A DNA stretch of 64,000 bases from JANMJD01 sp963828405. GTDB lineage: Bacteria > Actinomycetota > Acidimicrobiia > Acidimicrobiales > Ilumatobacteraceae. The DNA lies in NCBI GenBank assembly GCA_963828405.1, contig CAWHEG010000031.1, forward strand, positions 3,348,001 to 3,412,000. The letters run 5' to 3'. This document shows positions 9,095 to 18,847 of the stretch, in pieces. Both the position numbers and the translations under genes were made by a program. The notes below the pieces were generated by a model that saw only the letters and a list, made by a program, of their open reading frames with translations, was not told the origin of the DNA and did no database searches. Position 1 is the first letter of the stretch, and each line of letters opens with the position of its first letter.

Positions 9095-10201
9095 CTAGGA
9101 GTCGGCGTTGGGGGCGGAGCGCAGGGCGGCGAGACCGGGGAGGTCGCCGAGCTCGATGAGCTCGAGCGATGCGCCGCCGCCGGTCGAGACATGATCGACC
9201 TGGTCGTCGAGCCCGAACTGGGCCAATGCGGCGGCGGAGTCCCCGCCGCCGACCACCGTGAACGCCTTCGTGTCGGCCATCGCCTGGGCGACCGTTCGGG
9301 TGCCCGCGGCGAACCGGTCGTCCTCGAACATCCCCATCGGGCCGTTCCAGAACACCGTACGGGCCTCGATGATCACGTCGCTGAACGCGGCCGCCGTGCC
9401 CGGGCCGATGTCCAGCCCTTTGGCCCCGTCGGGGAGGCGGCGCCCGAACGTGGCGTAGTTCCCGTCGGCGTCGAGACCGACGAGGTCCTCGGGCAGATGG
9501 ATCGTCTTGCCCGACCCGAGCAGCCGGGCGCAGGTCTCGACCTGGTCGGGCTCCCACAACGAGGCGCCGATCGGGTAGCCCTGGGCGGCGAGGAAGGTGA
9601 AGCACATCGCCCCACCGATGACCAAGGCGTCGACGGTGTCGAGCAACGCCTCGACGACCCCGAGCTTGTCGGAGATCTTCGAACCCCCGAGGACGGCGAC
9701 GAACGGTCGTTTCGGATCGTCGCGCAGGCCGAGGAGGACCTCGACCTCCTTCTGCAACAGCCGTCCCATCGCCGACGGGAGCGTCCGCGGCGGGCCGACG
9801 ATCGAGGCGTGGGCCCGGTGGGCCGCGCCGAAGGCATCGTCCACATAGGCATCGACACCCTCGACGAGCTTGGCGACGAACGCCGGGTCGTTGCCCTCCT
9901 CACCCGGGTCGAACCGCAGGTTCTCGAGCAGTTCGACGCCGGGCGCCAGCTCGGCCAGACGGGTGCGCACGGCGTCCATCGAGTACTTCGGGTTCGGCTG
10001 GCCCTTCGGACGGCCGAGGTGCGAGGCGCAGACCACGTGGGCACCGCGCTCGGTGAGCCAGGCGATGGTCGGCAGTGCGGCCCGGATGCGGAAGTCGTCG
10101 GTGATCCGGCCGTCCTCCATCGGCACGTTGAAGTCGGTACGCACGAGCACCCGCTTCCCGGTGACCGGTCCGAGGTCCTCGAGGATGGGGATGCCGCTCA
10201 T
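9095..10201 (-). CDS. pgk: Phosphoglycerate kinase
   Basis: A 368-residue glycolytic kinase that makes ATP from 1,3-bisphosphoglycerate. The N-domain signature RVLVRTDFNVP (about 20-30), SHLGRPKG, the substrate-binding ENLRF and DDAFGAAHRAHAS, the ADP-side GGSKISDK, and the C-terminal VVGGGDSAAA are all present. It is shorter than the roughly 390-400 residues usual for bacterial enzymes. The loss is mainly in the loop just before ENLRF, with no catalytic element missing. The ATG at 10201 overlaps the gap stop codon (ATGA), which fixes the start. Confidence 0.97.
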   Translation of the reverse strand: MSGIPILEDLGPVTGKRVLVRTDFNVPMEDGRITDDFRIRAALPTIAWLTERGAHVVCASHLGRPKGQPNPKYSMDAVRTRLAELAPGVELLENLRFDPGEEGNDPAFVAKLVEGVDAYVDDAFGAAHRAHASIVGPPRTLPSAMGRLLQKEVEVLLGLRDDPKRPFVAVLGGSKISDKLGVVEALLDTVDALVIGGAMCFTFLAAQGYPIGASLWEPDQVETCARLLGSGKTIHLPEDLVGLDADGNYATFGRRLPDGAKGLDIGPGTAAAFSDVIIEARTVFWNGPMGMFEDDRFAAGTRTVAQAMADTKAFTVVGGGDSAAALAQFGLDDQVDHVSTGGGASLELIELGDLPGLAALRSAPNADS

Positions 10202-11217
10202 CCCTTGCGCTTTGCGACCTTGCCGCCGGCGTACAGCGCCGTGTCGACGAGACGGTTCGAGTAGCCCCATTCGTTGTCGTACCACGACAGCACCTTGACC
10301 ATCTTGCCGATGACGCTGGTCAGACCGGCGTCGAAGATGCTCGAGTGCGGATCGCCCTGGATGTCGGACGAGACGATCGGGTCCTCGGTGTAGCGCAGCA
10401 CGCCCTTGAGCGGGCCGGCGGCCGCCTTCTTGAATGCCGCGTTGACCTCGGCCACGCTCGCCTGGGTCTTGAGGTTGGCGGTGAAGTCGACGATCGAGCC
10501 GGTGGGCACCGGGACACGTAGCGAGGTACCGTCGAGCTTGCCCTTCATCGAGGCGAGGACCAGGCTGGTCGCCCGTGCCGCACCCGTCGACGTCGGCACG
10601 ATGTTGATCGCCGCTCCACGTGCCCGGCGGAGATCCTTGTGCGGGCCGTCGACGAGCTGCTGGTCGCCGGTGTAGGCGTGAACCGTCTGCATCAGACCCT
10701 GCTCGACCCCGAAGGCGTCGTCGAGCACCTTGACCACCGGCACGAAGCAGTTGGTGGTGCAGCTGGCGTTCGAGATCACCCTGTGGGTCTTGAGATCGAA
10801 GTCCTTGTGGTTGATGCCGTAGACGAACGTGGCGTCGGCACCGTCACAAGGCGCGGAAACGATGACCAACGGCGCGCCGCCGTCGAGGTGTGCCGAGGCT
10901 GCCGCCCTCGAGGTGAAGAAGCCGGTCGACTCGACCACGACATCGACCCCCAGTTCGCCCCACGGGAGGTTCTTCGGGTCGCGCTCGCTGAGCACGAGCA
11001 GTTCGTCGCCGTCGACCGTGATGCCGCGCTTCGAGACCTTCACGATGGCGTCGAGCCGACCCATCACCGAGTCGTACTTGAGCAGGTGCGCCATCGTCTC
11101 GAGCGAGCCGAGGTCGTTCACCGCCACGAAGTCGATGTCGGCGCCCCGCTGCTTGGCGGCGCGGAACAAGTTCCGTCCGATCCGACCGAATCCGTTGATA
11201 CCTACGCGAACCGTCAT
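10198..11217 (-). CDS. gap: Glyceraldehyde-3-phosphate dehydrogenase, type I
   Basis: A 339-residue NAD-dependent enzyme of glycolysis. The NAD-binding start VRVGINGFGRIGRN, the active-site ASCTTNC with Cys153, and His180 in TVHAYTGDQQ are in place. So are the phosphate-site NIVPTSTGAA and the C-terminal WYDNEWGYSNR. It is the first gene of gap-pgk-tpiA. The ATG has AAAGGA upstream. The 102-base leader to rapZ contains TAGCCT (minus strand, 11271-11266), a candidate -10 element. In relatives whiA normally precedes gap; here rapZ does. Confidence 0.98.
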   Translation of the reverse strand: MTVRVGINGFGRIGRNLFRAAKQRGADIDFVAVNDLGSLETMAHLLKYDSVMGRLDAIVKVSKRGITVDGDELLVLSERDPKNLPWGELGVDVVVESTGFFTSRAAASAHLDGGAPLVIVSAPCDGADATFVYGINHKDFDLKTHRVISNASCTTNCFVPVVKVLDDAFGVEQGLMQTVHAYTGDQQLVDGPHKDLRRARGAAINIVPTSTGAARATSLVLASMKGKLDGTSLRVPVPTGSIVDFTANLKTQASVAEVNAAFKKAAAGPLKGVLRYTEDPIVSSDIQGDPHSSIFDAGLTSVIGKMVKVLSWYDNEWGYSNRLVDTALYAGGKVAKRKG

Positions 11218-11319
11218 GTCGTCGGTGTCCTTTCGCAGAATGCCACTAGTGAAGATCGGCTCGGGAGGCTAGCCGCGTCGGCGTCACCAGTCCCACGCGC
11301 GGTCGTACCTGACGAAAAG

Positions 11320-12186
11320 TCAGCTGTGTCTCAGGTCGCGGTGGACAGCCCGGACCGCCAGCTTGCGCAGCGCCAGCCGACGGACCAGCTCCTCGGTGAT
11401 CGCCACGGACCGGTGGCGGCCCCCGGTGCAGCCGATCGCCACCGTGAGGTAGCTCTTGCCCTCGGCGGCATACGCCGGCAGCAGCATGGCCAGCAGCCCT
11501 TCGAAGCGATCGAGGAAGTCCACGGCCTCGGGCTGGCCGAGGACGAAGTCGCGCACCGGCACGTCCTGGCCGGTCATCGGACGGAGCCGCTCGTCCCAGT
11601 GCGGATTGGGCAGGAAACGGACATCCATCACGATGTCGACGTCGAGCGGCAGGCCGTGCTTGAAGCCGAACGAGAGCACGGCGACATGCATGCGGCTCGA
11701 CGCTTCATCCTCGGTGGCGAACGAATCGATCAACGCCGCCTTGAGTTGATGGACGTTGAGTGCCGAAGTGTCGATGACCAGGTCGGCAGCCTCCCGCAGC
11801 GGCAGGAGCAACGAGCGCTCCAACTCGATCGCCTCGGGGACGCTGGGCGCTTCGGCATCGAGGGGGTGGCGGCGGCGGGCGGTGTCGTAGCGGCGCACCA
11901 GTTCCGGCGTGCCCGCGTCAAGGAACAGCAGGCGCACGCGATGGCCGTCGGCACGCAACCCGGCGACCTTCGACAGCACGTCGACGTGCTGGCGACCGGC
12001 GACCAGCGCCAGACGGGGGATCGCCGCGCCGGGCGCGCTGGCCAGCTCCACGATCTTCTCGAGCAACGAGGTCGGCAGGTTGTCGACGACGTACCAACCG
12101 AGATCCTCGAGCACGCCTGCCGCCTCGGATCGTCCGGCGCCGGACAGGCCGGTGATCAGCAGGATGTCGGTCACCCACCCGAACAT
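11320..12186 (-). CDS. rapZ: RapZ-family nucleotide-binding protein
   Basis: A 288-residue P-loop protein of the RapZ (YvcJ) family. The Walker A is GLSGAGRS (13-20), then ALEDLG-type and DNLP sequences follow (LEDLGWYVVDNLP). The C-terminal domain carries the conserved AIGCTGGRHRSVAI and HRDL-type ending. Family members bind GTP/ATP; the E. coli protein is an RNA-binding adaptor for a small RNA, but the role in actinobacteria is unclear. ATG at 12186 was preferred; GTG at 12174 is an alternative. In actinobacteria it usually lies between uvrC and yvcK-whiA. Here a methyltransferase precedes it and gap follows directly. Confidence 0.93.
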   Translation of the reverse strand: MFGWVTDILLITGLSGAGRSEAAGVLEDLGWYVVDNLPTSLLEKIVELASAPGAAIPRLALVAGRQHVDVLSKVAGLRADGHRVRLLFLDAGTPELVRRYDTARRRHPLDAEAPSVPEAIELERSLLLPLREAADLVIDTSALNVHQLKAALIDSFATEDEASSRMHVAVLSFGFKHGLPLDVDIVMDVRFLPNPHWDERLRPMTGQDVPVRDFVLGQPEAVDFLDRFEGLLAMLLPAYAAEGKSYLTVAIGCTGGRHRSVAITEELVRRLALRKLAVRAVHRDLRHS

Positions 12187-12203
12187 AGACGCGCCGGGCC
12201 ACC

Positions 12204-12941
12204 TCAGTCGGGGAGCCTCCTGGCCCGTAAGTACAACAGCCGCGGGATCGTGGCCGCCGCGGTGTACTCGGCGGCGCGGGCCAGGAACCCGGGGGGCGGG
12301 GCCGGTTCCTCCATTCGGTCGATCACCAGGCCGGCGGCCGACAGGGCGTTGACGTACCGGCTGAGCGGTCGATGGATGAACGGGATGAACACGCCCTTCT
12401 CGACCTCCTCGATGGTCTCGTCCTCGACGAGGTAGTCGCCGATGCGCCAGTACTGCTCGGGAGGATCGAGGAACTGGTCGTCGATCCACCCGCTGTTCGG
12501 GGTCTGCAGCAACGGATGGTTGAGGAAGAAGCAGAACCGGCCGCCAGAAGCCAGAACGCGACCGACCTCGGCGATCGCCTCGTCGACGTCGCGGATGTGT
12601 TCGAACACCAGGCAGGCGACGACGGTGTCGAAGCTGGCGTCGGCGAAGGGCAGGGCGGACGCACCGCCACGGAGGAACGCCGCGCCCCCGCCACGCCCAC
12701 GGGCGACGGTGATCTGGTTCCAGGTCGGGTCGAGTCCGATCACCGTGCCGATGCCGAGCCGCGCCGCCAGACGGCTGATCTGGCCGTCACCGCAACCGAC
12801 GTCGAGGACCCGGTGTGCGCCGGCCAGCTCGCGCTCGGCCATCGGCATGATCTGCTCGGTGTACTCGGGGTCGGCCCCGTCGGTGAAACCGTCGATCCAC
12901 CAGCCGGCATGCGTCTCCCACAGATCCTGTTCCTCGGTCAC
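12204..12941 (-). CDS. Class I SAM-dependent methyltransferase
   Basis: A 245-residue protein with the SAM-binding motif VLDVGCGDGQISRLA at about residues 45-59. Further class I motifs follow (ASALPFADASFDTVVACLVFEHI, acidic loop and strand 4). The substrate is unknown; the fold resembles small-molecule or quinone/lipid methyltransferases. Its ATG overlaps the uvrC stop (ATGA), so it is translated with uvrC. It sits in the place between uvrC and rapZ where most actinobacteria have no gene. Confidence 0.9.
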   Translation of the reverse strand: MTEEQDLWETHAGWWIDGFTDGADPEYTEQIMPMAERELAGAHRVLDVGCGDGQISRLAARLGIGTVIGLDPTWNQITVARGRGGGAAFLRGGASALPFADASFDTVVACLVFEHIRDVDEAIAEVGRVLASGGRFCFFLNHPLLQTPNSGWIDDQFLDPPEQYWRIGDYLVEDETIEEVEKGVFIPFIHRPLSRYVNALSAAGLVIDRMEEPAPPPGFLARAAEYTAAATIPRLLYLRARRLPD

Positions 12942-14872
12942 CGACCCAGCCTGTCAGAGGAGCGCCGTTCACCCGCCACGCCACCCGGCGATCCTCGGCG
13001 CGGGCCGCGGATCTTGGCGTGGATCGCCACTGCCACCGAGTCGGGCAGCCAGGACAGCGCCTGCAACTCCTCGAGGCTCGACTTCCTGACCGCCGTGACT
13101 CCACCCAGCTCCTTGACCAGCCGCTTGCGTCTCGCCTCGCCCAGGCCGGCGATGTCGTCGAGGAACGACGTGGTCATCCGCTTGTCGCGCAGCTCACGGT
13201 GAAAGGTGTTGGCGAAGCGGTGGGCCTCGTCGCGGATCCGTTGCAGCATGAACAGGGCCTCGCTCCCCCGCGCCACGTTGATCGGCTCCGTCGACCCGGG
13301 GACGAACACCTCCTCGAAGCGCTTGGCCAGCGAGGCGATCGGGATCTCGTCCTCCAACCCCAGCTCACGGACCACCTTCTCGGCGACGCCGAGCTGGCCC
13401 TTGCCCCCGTCGACGAGCAGCAACTGCGGCGGATAGGCGAACCTGGAGGGGCGGCGGCCCGACTCCCGGTCGCCCAGCGGTTCGTCACGCGCATCGATGT
13501 ACGCCGTGAGCCGCCGGGTGAGCACCTCCTCCATCGCCGCGTAGTCGTCGTTGCCGGCGACCGTCTTGACCTTGAAGCGCCGGTACTCGCGCTTGTCGGG
13601 CAGGCCGTCGGTGAGCACGACCATCGACCCGACGTAGTCGGTGCCCTGCAGGTGGGCCATGTCATAGCACTCGATGCGCAGCGGCGCCTCGGGGAGGCCG
13701 AGGGCATCCTGGAGCTCGACCAGCGCCCGGCTGCGGCTGTTGTGGTCGCTGGCCCGCTTGAGCCTGTGGCGGGTGAACTCCTCCCGGGCGTTGCGGGTGA
13801 CAGTCTCGTGCAGCTCGCGTTTGTCGCCGCGCAAGGGGACACGGATCTCGACCTTCGTGCCGCGCATGTGGGCCAGCCACTCCTCGTACGTCGACCGATC
13901 GGCCGGCTCGTTGGGGACGACGACGAGCTTGGGGATGCCGAGCGGCGGCTCGTCGCCGTACAGCTGCTCGAGAATGCGGTCGACCAGTTCACCGGGGCTC
14001 AGATCCTCGACGATGTCGAGCACGAAGCCCTTGCGCCCGACGACGCGGCCCTTGCGGATGTAGAAGATTTGCACCGCCGCCTCGAGGTCGTCGCCGACCA
14101 GGCCGATGACATCGGCGTCCTCGTTGCGGTCCCCGACCATCTGCTGCTTCTCGATCGCCCGCTGCACCGCCACCAACCGGTCGCGCAGCCGGGCCGCCCG
14201 CTCGAACTCCAGTTCCTTGGCCGCGGCGCGCATGTCGGAGCCGAGGCGCTTGACGATCTCGTCGGTGTCGCCGTCGAGGAACTCGCACAGCTCGACGACG
14301 AGCTGACGGTACGGCATCTCGTCGATCTCGCCGACACACGGTCCCGAGCACTTCTCGATGTGGAACAGCAGGCAGGGCTTGCCGAGCCGGTGGTGCTGGT
14401 TGAACTTCGCCGGGGAGCAGGTGCGGATGGGAAACGTGCGCAGCAGCAGGTCGAGGGTGTCGCGGATCGCGTAGGCATGGGCGTACGGCCCGAAGTAACG
14501 GGTGCCCTTGCGCTTGCTGCCGCGCATCACCATCGCCCGCGGGTACTGCTCGTCGACGGTCACCGCCAGGAACGGGTAGCTCTTGTCGTCGCGCAGACGG
14601 ATGTTGAACCGCGGCCGGTGCTGCTTGATCAACGAGTACTCGAGCATCAACGCCTCGACCTCGTTGCGCACCTCGATCCACTCGACCGACGCCGCCGTCG
14701 CCACCATCTGCGCGGTGCGCGGGTGCATGTTGCGCGGGTCCTGAAAGTAGTTCGACAGTCGTTGCCGCAGCGAGGAGGCCTTGCCGACGTAGATCACCCG
14801 GCCGTGCTCGTCCTTGAACTGGTAGGACCCCGGTCCCTCGGGGATCGTGCCTGCCGGTGGTCGCTTCACCAT
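12938..14872 (-). CDS. uvrC: Excinuclease ABC subunit C
   Basis: A 644-residue nuclease that makes both cuts in nucleotide excision repair after UvrA and UvrB find the lesion. The N-terminal GIY-YIG nuclease domain (GPGSYQFKDEHGRVIYVGKA, about 13-32), four Cys near 150-180, and a UVR UvrB-binding motif (LEFERAARLRDRL, about 211-223) are followed by the UvrC RNase H-like domain (ECYDMAHLQGTDYVGSMVV) and C-terminal helix-hairpin-helix repeats. Length is typical. It lies in a minus-strand series after uvrA and a ureohydrolase gene and is translationally coupled to the methyltransferase. Confidence 0.97.
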   Translation of the reverse strand: MVKRPPAGTIPEGPGSYQFKDEHGRVIYVGKASSLRQRLSNYFQDPRNMHPRTAQMVATAASVEWIEVRNEVEALMLEYSLIKQHRPRFNIRLRDDKSYPFLAVTVDEQYPRAMVMRGSKRKGTRYFGPYAHAYAIRDTLDLLLRTFPIRTCSPAKFNQHHRLGKPCLLFHIEKCSGPCVGEIDEMPYRQLVVELCEFLDGDTDEIVKRLGSDMRAAAKELEFERAARLRDRLVAVQRAIEKQQMVGDRNEDADVIGLVGDDLEAAVQIFYIRKGRVVGRKGFVLDIVEDLSPGELVDRILEQLYGDEPPLGIPKLVVVPNEPADRSTYEEWLAHMRGTKVEIRVPLRGDKRELHETVTRNAREEFTRHRLKRASDHNSRSRALVELQDALGLPEAPLRIECYDMAHLQGTDYVGSMVVLTDGLPDKREYRRFKVKTVAGNDDYAAMEEVLTRRLTAYIDARDEPLGDRESGRRPSRFAYPPQLLLVDGGKGQLGVAEKVVRELGLEDEIPIASLAKRFEEVFVPGSTEPINVARGSEALFMLQRIRDEAHRFANTFHRELRDKRMTTSFLDDIAGLGEARRKRLVKELGGVTAVRKSSLEELQALSWLPDSVAVAIHAKIRGPRRGSPGGVAGERRSSDRLGR

Positions 14873-14932
14873 CCCGTCATCATCCTCCCGAGGTTACGGC
14901 GGCCTACGGCGCACCCGCGGCGTCACGGCGGG

Positions 14933-15886
14933 TCAATCGAGGTGGCCGGCGTGGGCGGCGGCGCCGATCGCGTTGATCAACAGGCGACCGGCGGCGATGG
15001 TCGTCAGGTCGTTGAGGTCGTAGCGCGGGGCGATCTCCACGACGTCCATGCCGACCAGGCGACCCTTGCGGACCAGGCCGTGGATCAGGCTGCGCATGTG
15101 ATGGTGGAGCAGGCCGCCGGGCGAGGGCGCCATCACGGCGGGCATGACGCTCGGGTCGACGCCGTCGGCGTCGATCGACAGGTAGTAGGTGCCGCCGTCG
15201 GGGATCGCGTCGAGGACGTGGTCGATGCCCCGTTCGAGCACGTCGTACGCGGTGAACAGGTTCGAGCCCCACGCCCGGGCATCGGCGACGTCCTGCGGGC
15301 GGGCGCTCCCCTGGCCGCGCAGACCGATCTGGTACATCGAGGTGATCCACGGCATCTCCGACGCCCGGCGGAACGGGTTGGAGTAGCCCTCGCGCACGCC
15401 GTTGACGTCGTCACGCCAGTCGAGATGGGCGTCGACGTGGACCATCGTGATCGGCCCGTGGGACGCCAGCGCCCGGAAGATCGGGATCGGCACCCCGTGG
15501 TCGCCGCCGATCGACAGCAGCATCTTCACCCTGCCGAGCAGGATCCGCGCCGCCGCCTCGGCGTTGCGGTAGTGCGCACCCATGTCCCAGGGGTCGCCGA
15601 CGACGTCGCCGCAGTCGACGACCCGGATCGGCCTGCCGGCCAGCAGCGGGCCGCCGAGGTCGAAGTCGTAGCGGTCGAGGGCCTGGCTCATCCGCGTCGA
15701 GGCATGGCGCACCGCGGTCGGCGCGTTGGACTGGTCGTTGGTGACCTCAGCCATCGAGTACGGCGCTCCGTACGGAAGACCGAGGACGGCAACCTCGGCG
15801 TCGACCTGCTCGAGATCGGTGACCAGCGGGAAGTTCAGGAACGTCTGGAACGGCGCCCGTGGCGCCTCGGTCAAACGGCTCGGCAT
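14933..15886 (-). CDS. Agmatinase/arginase-family ureohydrolase
   Basis: A 317-residue binuclear-manganese hydrolase that would release urea from a guanidino compound. The metal ligands are visible: His130 in GGDHG, the DAHLD triad (Asp152, His154, Asp156), and Asp239/Asp241 in SIDADGVDPSVMPA. The agmatinase-like N-terminus (LGLPYG) and overall length fit agmatinase, guanidinobutyrase or guanidinopropionase. The usual GGDHS is GGDHG here. It lies between uvrA and uvrC on the same strand, with no polyamine gene nearby to settle the substrate. Confidence 0.9.
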   Translation of the reverse strand: MPSRLTEAPRAPFQTFLNFPLVTDLEQVDAEVAVLGLPYGAPYSMAEVTNDQSNAPTAVRHASTRMSQALDRYDFDLGGPLLAGRPIRVVDCGDVVGDPWDMGAHYRNAEAAARILLGRVKMLLSIGGDHGVPIPIFRALASHGPITMVHVDAHLDWRDDVNGVREGYSNPFRRASEMPWITSMYQIGLRGQGSARPQDVADARAWGSNLFTAYDVLERGIDHVLDAIPDGGTYYLSIDADGVDPSVMPAVMAPSPGGLLHHHMRSLIHGLVRKGRLVGMDVVEIAPRYDLNDLTTIAAGRLLINAIGAAAHAGHLD

Positions 15887-15948
15887 GCCGCAACGCTACG
15901 CCGTCCTCGGCACGAGGGCCGCCTTGGAATGGCCGGTGCCGGCCCGGC

Positions 15949-18801
15949 TCAGCGGCCGGCGAGGACCTTGCTGAGGAAGCGGCCGGTCCAGCTGTGCTCG
16001 ACGGAGGCGACGTGTTCGGGGGTGCCTTCGGCGACGATCATCCCGCCGCCCGACCCACCCTCGGGTCCGAGATCGACGATCCAGTCGGCCGACTTGATCA
16101 CGTCGAGGTTGTGCTCGATGACGAGCACCGTGTTGCCCTGGTCGACAAGACGCGAGAGCACGGCGAGCAGTCGGCGGACGTCTTCGAAGTGCAGTCCGGT
16201 CGTCGGCTCGTCGAGCAGGTAGATGGTGTGCCCGGTCGACCGCTTGGCCAGTTCCGCCGACAGCTTCACCCGCTGCGCCTCGCCACCCGACAGGGTCGGC
16301 GCGGGCTGACCGAGGCGCACGTAGCCCAGGCCGACGTCGACCAGGGTCTGCATGTGGCGGGAGATGGCCGGCTGGTTGGCGAAGAAGTGGACCGCCTCCG
16401 AGCACGGCATGTCGAGCACCTCGGCGATGTTCTTGCCCTTGAAGGTGATGTCGAGCGTGTCGCGGTTGTACCGCGCCCCCTTGCAGACCTCGCACGGCAC
16501 GTAGACGTCGGGGAGGAAGTGCATCTCGATCTTGATCGTGCCGTCGCCCGAGCATGCGTCGCAGCGGCCGCCCGACACGTTGAACGAGAACCGCCCGGGC
16601 ATGTAGCCGCGCACCTTCGACTCGGCCGTGGAGGCGAACAGCTTGCGGATGTTGTCGAAGACCCCGGTGTAGGTCGCCGCGTTCGAGCGCGGGGTGCGCC
16701 CGATCGGCGACTGGTCCATGTCGATGACCTTGTCGAGCTTCTCGATGCCGTCGACGCCCCGGTGCCGTCCGGGGGCCTGCTTCGACTTGTAGATCTTCTG
16801 CATCATCGACGGGAGGAGGATGTCGCGCACCAGCGACGACTTCCCCGATCCCGACACCCCCGTGACCGCCACGAAGCAGCCGAGCGGGAAGCGCACGTCG
16901 ATGTCGCGCAGGTTGTGCTCGCGGGCGCCGCGCACCGTCAGCCAGTCGTCCCCCGTCGCCCGGCGGCGTGCCGGCACGGGGATCGTCCGCTTTCCCGTCA
17001 GGTACTGCCCGGTGATCGAGTCCTTGGCCTTGCCGATGCCCTTGACCAGGCCGGAGTACACGACCTCGCCGCCGTGTTCGCCGGCGCCCGGGCCGATGTC
17101 GACGATCCAGTCGCACTCCCGAATGGTCTCCTCGTCGTGTTCGACGACGAGCACGGTGTTGCCCAGGTCGCGGAGGCGCACGAGGGTGTCGATCAGTCGG
17201 CGGTTGTCGCGCTGGTGCAGCCCGATCGACGGCTCGTCGAGCACGTAGAGCGTCCCCACGAGACCCGAACCGATCTGCGACGCCAGCCGGATGCGCTGCG
17301 CCTCGCCACCGGCCAGCGTTCCGGCGTTGCGTGACAGCGAGAGGTAGTCGAGGCCGACGTCGAGCAGGAAGCCGAGCCGGGCATTGACCTCCTTGGTCAC
17401 CCGTTCGGCGATCATCCTGTCCCGCTCGCTGAGCTCGAGGGCGGCGAGGAACTTCGACGACTCGCCGATCGGCATGTCGCAGACCTCGGCGATGTGCCTG
17501 TCGTTGATCGTGACGGCCAGCGTGGCCGGCTTGAGACGGGCGCCGCCGCACGCCGGGCAGGGCACTTCGCGCATGTAGGTCTCGTACTGTTCGCGCGACC
17601 AGTCGCTCTCGGCCTCGGTGTGGCGCCGGCGGATCCAGGGCAGCACCCCTTCGAAGGCCGTCGAGTACTGCCGGGTGCGCCCGTACCGGTTGCGGTACTT
17701 GACCGTCACGTTGCCCTCGAGCCCTTCGAGGACGACCGCTCGCTGGTCGGCGTCGAGCGTCGACCACGGGGCCTTCACGTCGATCTCGAAGGCTTCGGCG
17801 ACCGACTCGATCATCCGCTGGAAGTACTGGGTGTGGGCACTGCGCCAGGGGGCGATCGCCCCGTCACCCAGGGAGAGATCCTGGTCGGGGATGACGAGCT
17901 CGGGATCGACCTCGTAGCGGGTGCCCAGACCATCGCATTTCTCGCACGCGCCGTAGGGAGAGTTGAACGAGAAGTTGCGCGGCGCCGGCTCGTCGAAGCT
18001 GGTGCCGCACACCGTGCACACGAGATGCTGGCTGAACGTGAGGATCTCGGCGTCGGACACCTCGCCGTCGCGGGGGACCATCTCGATCTCGGCGACGCCG
18101 TCGGCCAACCGGAGCGCCGTCTCCAACGAGTCGGTGAGGCGTCGCTCGAGACCCTCGCGCTTGACCAGCCGGTCGACGATCACCTCGATCGTGTGGGTCT
18201 CGTAACGGGCGAGCCGCTCACCCCGGGCCAGGAACTCGCCGATGTCGACGATCTCGCCGTCGACCTTGGCCCGCACGAAGCCCTGCCCGGACAGGTCGGC
18301 CAGCAGGGTGTCGTAGTCGCCCTTGCGACCGCGGACGACAGGAGCGAGCACCTGGAAGCGCACGCCGTCGGGCAGCTGGAGCACCCGGTCGACGATCTGC
18401 TGGGGGGTCTGTCGGCTGAGGCGGGTGCCGTCGTTCGGGCAGTGCTGCACCCCGATGCGGGCGTACAGCAACCGCAGGTAGTCGTAGACCTCGGTGATCG
18501 TGCCGACGGTCGAACGCGGGTTGCGCGAGGCCGACTTCTGGTCGATCGAGATCGCCGGGGACAACCCCTCGATGAAGTCGACGTCGGGCTTGTCCATCTG
18601 GCCGAGGAACTGGCGGGCATAGGCCGACAACGACTCGACGTAGCGCCGCTGCCCTTCGGCATAGATCGTGTCGAAGGCCAGGGATGACTTGCCCGATCCG
18701 GACAGACCGGTGAAGACGATGAGCCTGTCGCGCGGGAGTTCGACGGAGATGTTCTTGAGGTTGTGCTCCCGCGCGCCGCGGACGACGATCTTGTCGCTCA
18801 T
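15949..18801 (-). CDS. uvrA: Excinuclease ABC subunit A
   Basis: A 950-residue double ABC ATPase that recognises DNA damage and loads UvrB. The N-terminal Walker A is GLSGSGKSS and the second is GVSGSGKSS at about 645-653. Zinc-module Cys pairs (CTVCG/CEKC and CDAC/CEVC) and two ABC signatures (LAGGEAQR, LSGGEAQR) are present. Walker B regions read YVLDEPSIG and YLLDEPTTG. Length is normal. ATG at 18801; TAGCCT on the minus strand at 18839-18834 is a candidate -10 box. It is intact, unlike the adjacent uvrB. Confidence 0.98.
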   Translation of the reverse strand: MSDKIVVRGAREHNLKNISVELPRDRLIVFTGLSGSGKSSLAFDTIYAEGQRRYVESLSAYARQFLGQMDKPDVDFIEGLSPAISIDQKSASRNPRSTVGTITEVYDYLRLLYARIGVQHCPNDGTRLSRQTPQQIVDRVLQLPDGVRFQVLAPVVRGRKGDYDTLLADLSGQGFVRAKVDGEIVDIGEFLARGERLARYETHTIEVIVDRLVKREGLERRLTDSLETALRLADGVAEIEMVPRDGEVSDAEILTFSQHLVCTVCGTSFDEPAPRNFSFNSPYGACEKCDGLGTRYEVDPELVIPDQDLSLGDGAIAPWRSAHTQYFQRMIESVAEAFEIDVKAPWSTLDADQRAVVLEGLEGNVTVKYRNRYGRTRQYSTAFEGVLPWIRRRHTEAESDWSREQYETYMREVPCPACGGARLKPATLAVTINDRHIAEVCDMPIGESSKFLAALELSERDRMIAERVTKEVNARLGFLLDVGLDYLSLSRNAGTLAGGEAQRIRLASQIGSGLVGTLYVLDEPSIGLHQRDNRRLIDTLVRLRDLGNTVLVVEHDEETIRECDWIVDIGPGAGEHGGEVVYSGLVKGIGKAKDSITGQYLTGKRTIPVPARRRATGDDWLTVRGAREHNLRDIDVRFPLGCFVAVTGVSGSGKSSLVRDILLPSMMQKIYKSKQAPGRHRGVDGIEKLDKVIDMDQSPIGRTPRSNAATYTGVFDNIRKLFASTAESKVRGYMPGRFSFNVSGGRCDACSGDGTIKIEMHFLPDVYVPCEVCKGARYNRDTLDITFKGKNIAEVLDMPCSEAVHFFANQPAISRHMQTLVDVGLGYVRLGQPAPTLSGGEAQRVKLSAELAKRSTGHTIYLLDEPTTGLHFEDVRRLLAVLSRLVDQGNTVLVIEHNLDVIKSADWIVDLGPEGGSGGGMIVAEGTPEHVASVEHSWTGRFLSKVLAGR

Positions 18802-18847
18802 CGGGGCGAGGTTAACGAGACAGTCACCCCGTCAGGCTACCTCATCG

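Noticed and set aside
9095..10201. pgk as truncated gene because of its short length
   Set aside because: All substrate and nucleotide motifs are present; the shortening lies in a loop.
13019..16222. Plus-strand frame of more than 1000 codons opposite uvrC, the ureohydrolase and the uvrA end
   Set aside because: No domain or start signal, and it covers three well-supported minus-strand genes; it is a compositional shadow.
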